From Ahaetulla prasina (lineage: Eukaryota > Chordata > Lepidosauria > Squamata > Colubridae): a DNA stretch of 64,000 bases. Below, in pieces: positions 13,101 to 25,351 of this stretch. Below the pieces are notes generated by a model that saw only the letters and a list, made by a program, of their open reading frames with translations, was not told where the DNA came from and did not search any database. Position 1 is the first letter of the stretch, and the number at the start of each line of letters is the position of its first letter. The DNA lies in assembly GCF_028640845.1 (NCBI RefSeq), contig NC_080546.1:31827020-31891019 (forward strand), written 5' to 3'. Position numbers and translations under genes: made by a program.

Positions 13101-15040
13101 GAGAACTGCCCAGCCGCCCTGTTTAGGGTGACTCACTCCCTCCTTAACCAGGAGGGTTGTGATGACCCCTTTCTGGGTTGTGCTGAGGATTTCAGCAGGT
13201 ATCTGTTTGACAAAATCGCTCAGCTTCGGGACGGTCTGGACCAAAACTGGGTAGTTTCGGGCGAGGTGACGGAGGCTAGTCTTGTTGAGACCATCTGGGA
13301 GGAGTTTGACCCTGTGGCTCCCGAGGACATGGACAGGTTGCTGGGGCAGCTGAACGCCACTACATGTTTATTGGGCCCGTGTGCCTCCTGGTTGGTGCTG
13401 GCCACCTGGGAGGTTACACGAGGCTGGCTCCAGGGGATTGTTAACGCTTCTCTGAGGGAGGGTGTTGTTCCCACCGCCTTGAAAGAGGCGGTGGTGAGAC
13501 CCCTTCTCAAGAAGCCTTCCCTGGACCCAGCTGTTTTAAGTAACTATCGTCCAGTCTCCAACCTTCGCTTTGTGGCGAAGGTTGTTGAGAGTGTGGTGGC
13601 ACACCAGTTACCCCAGTACCTGGATGAATCTGTCTATCTAGACCCGTTCCAGTCCGGTTTCCGACCCGGGTACAGCACGGAGACAGCTTTGGTCGCATTG
13701 GTGGATGACCTCTGGAGGGCCCGGGATAGAGGTTATTCCTCTGCCCTGGTTCTCCTTGATCTCTCAGCGGCTTTTGATACCATTGACCATGGTATCCTGC
13801 TGCGACGGTTGGAGGGATTGGGTGTGGGAGGCACCGTATTTCGGTGGTTCTCATCCTATCTCTCCGACCGATCGCAGACGGTGTTGGCAGGGGGGCAGAG
13901 GTCGACCTCGAGGCGCCTCCTGTGTGGGGTGCCACAGGGGTCGGTTCTCTCGCCTCTCCTGTTCAACATCTACATGAAGCCGCTGGGCGAGGTCATCAGT
14001 GGTTTTGGGGTGAGCTATCAACTGTACGCGGATGACACCCAGCTGTACATTTCCACCCCTGACCACCCCAATGTAGCTGTTGAAGTGTTGTCTCGGTGTG
14101 TGGAGGCCGTACGGGTCTGGATGGGGAGAAACAGGCTCAAGCTCAACCCCTCCAAGACTGAGTGGCTGTGGATGCCGGCATCCCGGTACAGTCAGCTGCA
14201 ACTGCGGCTGACTGTTGGGGGCGAATCATTGGCCCCAATGGAGAGGGTGCGCAATTTGGGGGTTCTCCTGGATGGATGGTTGTCCTTTGAAGAACATCTG
14301 CCGACCGTCTCCAGGAGAGCTTTTTACCAGGTTCGCCTGGTCCGCCAGTTGCGCCCCTTTCTAGACTGGGATGCCTTATGCACGGTCACTCATGCCCTCG
14401 TCACTTCTCGCCTGGACTACTGTAACGCTCTCTACATGGGGCTCCCCTTGAGGTGCACCCGGAGACTTCAGTTAGTTCAGAATGCAGCCGCGCGGGTGAT
14501 AGAGGGAGCCACTCGTGGCTCCCATATAACACCGATCCTGCGCAGGCTGCACTGGCTACCTGTGGTTTTCCGAGTGCGCTTCAAGGTGTTGGTTACCACC
14601 TTTAAAGCGCTCCATGGCATAGGACCGGGATATCTTCGGGACCGCCTTCTGTTACCACATGCCTCCCACCGACGATGCGCTCTCATAGAGGGCCTCCTCA
14701 GGGTGCCGTCAGCCAGACAGTGCAGGCTGGCGACCCCAGGAGAGCCTTCTCTGTGGGGCACCTACCCTCTGGAATGAGCTTCCCCAGGACTTGACAGCTT
14801 CCAGACCTCCGGACCTTTCGCCATGAGCTTAAAACATATTTATTCTTTCGAGCAGGACTGGCTTAATAGGGTTTTAAATATGGATTTTATGGGGTTTATT
14901 TTATATTTTGTATTGTATTTTAAATTTAGGCTATTGGAATAAGTTTTTTAAATGTTGTTTTTATTGCAATGTATTGTTTTCATTTTATCTGCCTGTTCAC
15001 CGCCCTGAGTCCTTCGGGAGAAGGGCGGTATACAAATTAA

Positions 15041-15122
<82 letters not shown>

Positions 15123-18100
15123 TGAATCTCATTATGGTTTAAGCATCCAGGAGCCATTTAAGCATTAAAATCACTCTAAAATAATATACCAGAATTCATT
15201 CACTCATTCATTCAATCTCCTATCTACCTATCACATCTAGAAATTGCCCATCTCCCTCACAGAGTGACCCTGAATGGTGTACAAATACATTAAAACTAAA
15301 ACAGAGCCTGATGGACCCTGAGAGGTTCCAGACGGAGCTTGGGCCGTTCCCTGAGGATCTTACCCACGGCACGACCGAAGAACTAGTGGCGGCCTGGGAA
15401 CAGGCCGCGGCTGGGGCTTTGGACCGTGTCGTGCCTTTGCGGCCTCTGACCCGGCGCAGATCTCAATTAGTTCCTTGGTTCTCTGAGGAGCTGAGAGAGA
15501 TGAAACGCCGGAGAAGACGCCTAGAGAGTGGCTGGAGGTCCAGCTGATCGGATACTAGTTAGGTCTTTTTCAAAGACCTACCTAGTGGCACTGAGGGTGG
15601 CGAGGCGTTCTTACGCCGCCTCCCTCATTGCGTCGGCAGATAACCGCCCAGCCGCCCTGTTTCGGATGACCCGTTCCCTCCTTCACCAGGGGGGATGGGA
15701 TGACCCCTTGCAGGGACGTGCCGAGGAGTTTAGCGGTTATCTATACGATAAAATCGCTCAGCTTCGGGATAGCGATGATCCGGATGAGATGACTGAGGCT
15801 CGTCTTGTTGATGTTGTTTGGGATGAGTTTGATTCTGTGGCTCCCGAGGACGTGGACAGGTTGCTGGGGAGGCTGCATGCCACTACATGTTTACTGGACC
15901 CGTGCCCCTCCTGGCTGGTGCTGGCCACTCAGGATGTGACACGAGGCTGGCTCCGGGGTATTATAAATGCTTCTTTGATGGAGGGGGTCTTTCCCGCCGC
16001 CTTGAAAGAGGCGGTGGTGAGACCCCTCCTCAAGAAGCCTTCCCTGGACCCAGCTATTTTGGGTAATTATCGTCCAGTCTCCAACCTTCGCTTTGTGGCG
16101 AAGGTTGTAGAGAGTGTGGTGGCACGGCAGTTCCCTCAGTACCTGGAGGAAGCTGTCTATCTAGACCTGTTCCAGTCCGGCTTCCAGCCCGGGTATAGCA
16201 CGGAGACAGTTTTGGTCGCGTTGGTGGATGACCTCTGGAGGGCCAGGGATAGGGGTTGCTCCTCTGCCCTGGTCCTGTTGGATCTCTCATCGGCTTTTGA
16301 TACCATCGACCACGGTATCCTGCTGCGCCGGTTGGAGGGGTTGGGAGTGGGAGGCACCGTTTATCGGTGGTTCTCCTCCTACCTCTCCGACCGGTCGCAG
16401 ACGGTGTTGACAGGGGGGCAGAGATCGGCCGCAAGGCGCCTCACTTGTGGGGTGCCGCAGGGGTCGATTCTCTCGCCTCTCCTGTTCAACATCTACATGA
16501 AGCCGTTGGGCGAGGTCATCAGTGGCTTTGGGGTGAGTTATCATCTGTACGCTGATGATACTCAGCTGTACTTTTCCACCCCAGGCCACCCCAGCAAAGC
16601 TGTCGAAGTGCTGTCCTGTTGTTTGGAGGCCGTACGGGTCTGGATGGGGAGAACAGACTCAGACTCAATCCATCCAAGACGGAGTGGCTGTGGATGCCGG
16701 CATCCCGGTACAGTCAGCTGCAACCGCGGCTGACTGTTGGGGGCGAGTCACTGGCCCCAACGGAAAGGGTGCGCAACTTGGGCGTTCTCCTGGATGGACG
16801 GCTGTCGTTTGAAGATCACTTGACGGCCGTCTCCAGGAGAGCTTTTTACCAGGTTCGCCTGGTCCGCCAGTTGCGCCCCTTTCTCGACCGGGATGCCTTA
16901 TGCACGGTCACTCATGCTCTCGTCACTTCTCGACTGGATTATTGCAATGCTCTCTACATGGGGCTACCCCTGAAGTGTACTCGGAGACTTCAGTTAGTCC
17001 AGAATGCAGCTGCGCGGGTGATTGAGGGAGCACCACGTTGCTCCCGGGTAACACCACTCCTGCGCAGTCTGCACTGGCTACCTGTGGTCTTCCGGGTGCG
17101 CTTCAAGGTTTTGGTTACCACCTTCAAAGCGCTCCATGGCTTAGGGCCCGGGTACTTACGGGACCGCCTGCTGTTTCCACATGCCTCCCACCGACCCGTA
17201 CGCTCTCACAGAGAGGGTCTTCTCAGGGTGCCGTCCGCCAAGCAGTGTCGGCTGGCGGCCCCCAGGGGAAGGTCCTTCTCTGTGGGAGCACCTACCCTCT
17301 GGAACGAACTTCCCCCCGGTTTACGCCAATTGCCTGACCTTCGGATCTTTCGCCGGGAACTGAAAACTTATTTATTTATACAAGCGGGACTGGCCTGATT
17401 TTTAAATTCTAAATTTTAAATTTTTAAATTTTTAATGGTAATTTTACTGGGTATTTTATATGGTCAATTGGACGGTTTTAATTTCGGCCTTTTATTGAAT
17501 AAGCTTTTTAATTGTTATTTTAATATGTATATTAACTGTTTTAAATGAAGGCTGTACACCGCCCTGAGTCCTTCGGGAGAAGGGCAGTATAAAAGTTTAA
17601 TTAATAAATAAATAAAATAAAATATAAATATAATACAAATTTAAGTTTAAGCAAGAATACATATTTAATGTATTTATTAAAATTTTACAATTATTGTGCA
17701 AAATGAATCTAATGAACATTCATTGTGTTTCTTGGAACTAAAACAAACAACATATTATCATAATTCAACATTAAAACATCAACCACAACATCCCTTAAAG
17801 AATTGGGTATTTAATACGTAGTAATTACTTGAGTATTTTAATATCTGTAAATTTAATTAAAACTGGAATATCCATTTTTGCTTTTGTTCTTGTTAACAGT
17901 TAACAGTAGGCGTGAGCCTAAATGGACTCCAGAGGATGTTAGAGGACAGGAAGGCCTGGAGGAACGTTGCCTATGGGGTCGCGATGGGTCAGACATGGCT
18001 TCACAATTAACAACAACAACTGTTTTTTTATAAAAAGTTCTTTATCCGTTTGAGATTATAAAAAAAGGAATGAATACAAAAAAATTCAACTAGTAGCATC

Positions 18101-21100
18101 ATACCTTGACAGAATGATTGTGGAAATCAGTAATAATAATTTCATTATTGTGGTTGACAGCTGCAAAATGAGGACCTGTAATAGATACGGGAAGGTAAAT
18201 AAAGAGCAGTATAATAGAGAAAGATGAGATGATGATATGAACTATCTTTTTAGAAGCAAGAAAAAAAATCTGAATCCAAAAAACCACATCATTCTCATCT
18301 GACAGATAAGCATAATTTTAGACTAAAATATTCCTCCATCTATTTTGATAGAATAGTGGTAGTAGTAATAGAGCCAGTTTGGTGTAGTGCAGGGGTGTCA
18401 AACCCAATTTCATTGAGGGACGCATCAGGGTTCTGTTTGACCTCAGGGGGCTGGAGTAGGTGTGGCCAGAGTAGGCATGGCCAATTCAATGTCACTCATG
18501 TCAGAGGCGGCTGTACTGGCCCGAGCACTCTGCCAGAGAACATGGGGTCCCAAGCTCCGTTTTCGGCTACGACAGCCTCCTACAACCCACTGCCAGTGAA
18601 AATGGAACTCTGTGCGGCCCTCCTGAGCTCTGTTTTCTATGGCAGAGGCACCGTGGACCAGCCCTTCACTGTTTCCAGGGTGGTCCTGTGGGCCAGATCT
18701 AAGCACCCCACCCTATTATACCTTTTAAATTCATGCCACCCATTCTGGAAGTAAACTATATCCCAGAAACAGATTTTAATAATTCAAGTGGAATATAATA
18801 TCTCCTTTTGGAGGACTTAACAATAAAACAGACTTCCTTGCAAATCTGAAGGTTCCTGTCATTTGTTTAAATCCAAGTTAGAAGGTCCATTGCTGATGAT
18901 TAGTAGTGACATAGTAAAAAGCATTGAGAAAAGCCTTGACCATTGGATAGTGGGCCTGGCTAGTTTCCAGCTGGTCCTTTCTACTCAAGACCAGAGAAAT
19001 CCATTCATTCAATACTGCTGTAACCTGAATGAATTAATATGGTTTGTGGGAAAGTACTTAAATGGTGTTGCTTAAAGAAATCTAGGAGATCTTCAATAAG
19101 CAGGGCCAAAAGTACTACACTCTCCATTCCAACCGGTTTTTGTTTTACAGGGTTGAAGACTTTATCAATCTTAGCCTGGTAAGCAAAGCAGCCTAAAAAC
19201 ATAAGCTGCTATGCATAATTTAAGATTAATTTAAAGCACATATCATATTACATCATAAAATATATTATTGTATCTAATATTGTTATTATTTCTATTTATT
19301 TTATGCCTTTATTGTTCCACATTTTTAAGAATGTAATGCATGAATCTTTCGGTTTTGTTCTGTCTAGGTTTCAACACAATTGAACCATATGAAGAATGCA
19401 AAACAGTATTATTTTGTATCAATCAACAATTGCTACCTGCAAACTGCTTATCTCCATTGCCTCGGCTTCCAAATCGGGTTACTATTTTCCCATTTGGTTG
19501 GAAGATAAATACACAGCATGCTTTGTTGTCCACTACAATAATATGTCCATTGCGATCCACAGAAACACCTTTTGGCCCCATAAGTTTTCCTGATCCAATT
19601 TTTGCCTAAGGAAGCAAAGAAAGAGATTACATTTATTTTATTTTTACATTTTCTCTATAGTTTACTATTTTTACTCTAATTCTCAATACTATACATCATC
19701 TTTTTTTTCCCGTTTCCTGCAAAAAGTCAATAAGGAGTTTTCTAAGCATCAGTAAATTTAGACGAAGTCTCATGTCTAATTAATTTGGCTATTCATACCT
19801 CTATTGTCAGTAAAATCAGAACTTTCCAACTTTCTGCATATAATAGTTATTGCTGGAGTTGTTATTTCAATAAATGTATCTACCCACAGGAACACATGCC
19901 TGAGAAACTTCTTATTTTGTATGCAAGTCCAAATGAAAAAGACTTGCATACTTTTTTAAACCTTTGAAAAAAGTCTAAGAAACTTCAGCAGGTCCAGAAT
20001 GTGATAGGGTATTATTCTCTAGAACTACCTATAAAGAGCATGAAATTCTGCAAGACATAACATCTTTGTTAGATTTTGATTGATTTCTAAACTAATATTG
20101 ATTTTTAAAGCTCTTTATTATTGACATCAGAATAGAATAGAATTTTTTATTGGCCAAGTGTGATTGGATACACAAGGAATTTGTCTCGGTGCATATGCTC
20201 TCAGTGTACATAAAAGATACCTTCATCAAGGTACAACACTTACAACACTTAATGATAGTCATAGGGTACAAATTTAACACTTAATGATAGTCATAGGCTA
20301 CAAATAAGCAATCAGGAAACAAACATCAGAACTGAAGGACAGTTTCTTTTTAATTAGTATCAGTGATAAAGAGCCTATTAGATTTTTTTTATCCTGCCTT
20401 TATTATTTTTATAAATAATTCAAGGTGCAACCATATCTAATATTCCTTCTTCCTCCTATTTTGCCCACAACAACCTCTGTGAGGTAGGCTGAGCTAAGAG
20501 ATAGTGATTATTATAGAATGTATTAAAAAATCTAGACTATATCAAAGGTCTACATTCTTTGTTATCCTGTTTATAAAGACTCTTTTTGCTACATTCCCAA
20601 TTTTCAGCAGTGATTTTCATCTGATTAGGATTATAAAGCATTATACATATAGTCTTACAATATTTTGTGTGACTGTTGCAGGCTCCAGCAACGATGCCCC
20701 TTAATCAGGCTTTAACTTGATATACATGCAAAATACTCAATTTCACAGAAGTTATGTTTCTTTTCTATCATGTTTTAAAATGTGGTTCGCATGTGTTTTT
20801 CATTTAACATGATGTGCAACTCACTAATTATGGATCTGCCATTAGTCCACTAAATGTTGGACACAAATATCCTGGCTTCACTGTTATGTATGTATTTGAA
20901 TGGCAATTCTTAGAATCCCCAGAGAGAGTAACATTATTTGGAAAACACTGGTGGAGGCAGCTTCATATACAGCTTCAATTCATTGTGTTGTATCACAAGC
21001 AAAAACAGTACATTGGCATAGTGAGAGGTTAGTCTTCACTGTCTTGATAGGGGTTTTTAATTTGTTTTAAAAGGGGTTTATTTTATATTTATATTATGTA

Positions 21101-21230
21101 TTTTATATTTAAATTTAGGCCTTATCGAATAAGATTTTTAAATAGTTTTTATTGTAATATATTGTATTGTTTTTATTTGGCTGTTCACCGCCCTGAGTCC
21201 TTCGGGAGAAGGGCGGTATAAAAATTAAAA

Positions 21231-21314
<84 letters not shown>

Positions 21315-22517
21315 TGTGTTGAAACTTTTATGTATGCCACAAACCAGCAATATTAAGGAAATCTCTTTTAACTGTACACTCCTATTCAGATGTAGTTATC
21401 ACTACATCACTGCTGTGTCACTGCTATCGCTATTAGATATGTGTAGGATTACAATTACAATTCAAATAAAGTGTTTTCATAATGCTAGGAAGGACAAACT
21501 AAGTATTCATAGCAGCATATGTATGTGGAGAAGATTCTGAAATTAATGCAAGAGACAATAAAAAGCAGCGATCAGACCCTGACAATTACTGGATTCATTC
21601 TGCCCTTTAGTCCCACAATAAATAGTTGTAATCTCACTCTTCATTGCTGTCTCGTCAATCAATAAGGAATAGTCATTTTGCTACTTATATCCCTTTAGAA
21701 TAGAATAGAATAGAATAGAATAGAATAGAATAGAATAGAATAGAATAGAATAGAATAGAATAGAATAGAATTTTATTGGCCAAGTGTGATTGGACACACA
21801 AGGAATTTGTCTTGGTGCATATGCTCTCAGTGTACATAAAAGAAAAGATACGTTCATCAAGGTACAACATTTACAACACAATTGATGATCAATATATCAA
21901 TATAAATCATAAGGATTGCCATAAATCATATATAAATCATATAAATCATAAGGATTGTCAGCTTCAACCTGCCATTAACTATTAATTTTTAAAAAGGAGA
22001 ATACATTTCCTTCGATTTTACATTTTGACTTTAAACCTACCTTAAATTTTCCATCAGAGGAGAATATGCTAACCCATTTGTTATCATAATCTGCAATAAT
22101 GATATCGCCACAAGGGTGCACAGCTACTCCAGTAGGCCGCTGTAACTGACCAGGAGATCTTCCCCTTACACCAAAACGATTCTTGAACTGGCCATCGGTG
22201 GAAAATATCTATGATTTGTTTGGAAAAAAAGCATTAACAACTTTCATATAAAATGCAATTGTTTACATTATTCAACTGAAACACATGGCAAACATTGACA
22301 TGCATTTACAAAGTGTATGAATATGTTCTGTGGTTTTGATGCTTAGTCTATAGAGTAAGTATTGTTGCTTAGTCAGTCAACCTATCGTTGAGTTTGGAAA
22401 TAAACTACAATTTGTAAAAGTACAATTTTTTAAAGGCACAAATGGGACCACAAATCCCCAAAACAACCTAACCAAGATTGAGCATATTTAGTGATCACTG
22501 CAGGCTGAATAGAATGC

Positions 22518-22593
<76 letters not shown>

Positions 22594-25307
22594 GAGAGAG
22601 GGAGGGAGGGAGGCGGCAGGCAGGCAGGGAGAATTAAGGAACAAGACGCTACACATCTATATTTTGTTGTAAGATATATTTATTACATTATAGCAACCTT
22701 TCCTTTACAAAGTTCAAGGTAACAACCCATGAAGTAGATTAGATGGAAACACAGTGAATGAGCCAAGTCTGGTACCAATGGTTTATTTCCAGCCCAAAAA
22801 TAAATCCTAGACCAGGGTAGTCAACCTTTTTATATCTACCGCCCACTTTTGTATCTCTCTTAGTAGTAACATTTTCTAACTGCCCACCGGTTCCACAGTA
22901 AGGTGCCGTGTATCGTCGTCTGTGCATGCCTCTTGCACATTATGGATTGCGTTGGGGAGGGGGGCACTGGCTACCAGCTCTGCTTGTCTGTTACAGCTGG
23001 GTGGTGTGGGGGGAGATGTGTGAGCTATTCTGGGACGAGGCTCTTTTGTTTGTAGTCGCACTATAGCGCCATTTAGTTTCACTTATGTAACGTGAACTAA
23101 ACTTTATGAAAAACTAATGAAAAGGTTTTTAAATAATGCTATGAAATTTTTTTAAAAAGTCAATTAAATTAAACAAAAGGAAAGTGCTTCAGTATTGGAC
23201 AAAAGCCCTACCACCCACCATGAAAGCTGGAACGCCCACTAGTGGGCGGTAGGGACCAGGTTGACTACCACTGTCCTAGACCATTATATGCATATTATTT
23301 TTATTTTATTTATTTATTTATAATCCAATTTCTATACCGCCCTTCTCCCGAAGGACTCAGGGCGGTTTACAGCCATATTAAAAATACAAAAATACACATA
23401 ATATAAATAACAAATTTAAAAACATTTAAAACGAATATATTAATTGGCCAAATTACTAAAACGGTCAAAACCGACATAAAACCCTTTAAAATTTAAAAAC
23501 TATAATTAAAATACATTTAAAATACATCTAGGCTAGTCCCGCACGATTAAATAATAAGGTTTTTAATTCCCGCTTGAAGGTTCGGAGATCGGGGAGTTGG
23601 CGTAACCCCGGAAGTAACTCGTTCCAAAGAGCCGGTGCTGCCACAGAGAAGGCTCTCCCTCTGGGGGCCGCAAACCGACATTGTTTGGTCGACGGCACCC
23701 TGAGCAGGCCCACTTTGTGGGAGCACACAGGTCGTTGGGAGGCTATCGGTGGCAGAAGGCGGTTTCGTAGATACCCCAGTCCTAAGCCCATGGAGCACTT
23801 TGAAGGTGGTCACTAACACCTTGAATTGCACCCGGAAGGCTACCGGCAGCCAGTGCAGGCCACGCAGGATGGGTGTCTTCAAGGGGAGCCCCATGTAGAG
23901 AGCATTGCAATAGTCCAGGCAAGAGGTAACGAGGGCGTGAGTGACCATGCGTAAGGAGTCCCGGTCAAGGAAGGGGCGCAACTGGCGAATCAGGCGAACC
24001 TGATAAAATGCTCCCCTGGCGACGGCCATCAGATGGTGTTCTTTTTTTTTTTTTAAGTAAAAAAGTTTTATTTCCATTTTCCAACAACCTATTCAATATA
24101 CAGTCTCTTATTCAACATTAGTCATTAACTTTCATTTGTTACTTATTCGGACCTGCCCAGCTACCACTTCCTTCCTTAACAAACCTTTCCTCCTCCCTCC
24201 TCTACTTTCTTCTACTTTCTTCATCCTTCCTCTCCTTCGCTTTTCTACATCCTCTCCTCCTTCCCTACTCTTCTCTTCCACCCTTTCTAACCCTCTCTAT
24301 TTCCCCTTTCTTCCCCTCCTTTCCCCCTTTTCTACCTCTCTCTTTCCTACCTATTTTCTTCCTTCACTCTCTCCTCTCCCTTTCCATTCCCTTCTGAAAT
24401 GGCAGCTGAGCAGCCCCAATTTCATTTCAAATTATTTCTATTTCTTAATTACATATCTTCAATCATTCCTTTACATTGATCCTTCATCTCTCCCCCTCTC
24501 CCCCCTTCCCCTCCCTCCCCCCTCCCACCCCCCGAGACTTCCCAGAACAAAGTACAGGGTTTAAGATTAACAATCATAAATTAAAATACAACATAAGTCA
24601 TAATCCATAGTCACTCCTCTCTCTAAGACCTTAACTCCCCTTCCAGAAACAAAAAAGTACATTCTTCTTCCAGTCCATTATATATCAGTCCATTCCACTC
24701 CTAAAATCTTCAGAATCTTCCAATTAAATTAGTATTTCCAGTTCATCAATAAAATACATAGTTTTTAATATCCAATCTTTATCAATTAACACCAAATATA
24801 TATCAATCCATTCCTCCTGAAGTCTTCAGAATCTTATAGTTTTTAATATCCAATCTTCATCGATCAAGACCAAGACGATATTCCATCTTCCAGTATTCAT
24901 CAGAAACTTTTTTATAATATACCTTTCTTCCTTAAACAGTCTCCCAAATATAATTCATATTTCCAGCTTAAATAAATAAAAATTTTTCCAATCTCCAAAA
25001 ATAAACAATATTCTATCTTCTCATATCTTTAATATCACTTACATAAATCAAATAACATTGCTAATATTAATATTTCTTCAATTTACCTTACATCTGTCAA
25101 ATAACATTATTAAAATTATAACTTATATCCAAAATATATCAATTATAACAATTAAATTCTATTTAACCAAATACCAACATTACATCCATAAATTTTTCTA
25201 TCTGTCCTCCAAAAGTTAAACAATATTCCATCTTCCCATTCCTTTATACCTCACATATATCAAATAGTAACACCTTATACCCAAAATAAGTCATTTGTAA
25301 AAATTAA

Positions 25308-25351
<44 letters not shown>

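Noticed and set aside
14908..15168. ORFs encoding poly-tyrosine or poly-asparagine
   Set aside because: They are translations of the (ATT)n microsatellite at a LINE tail and have no coding signal.
24136..24564. 142-codon serine, proline and leucine-rich ORF
   Set aside because: It is the complement strand of the polypurine tract of the L1-tailed element. The composition alone explains the open frame.
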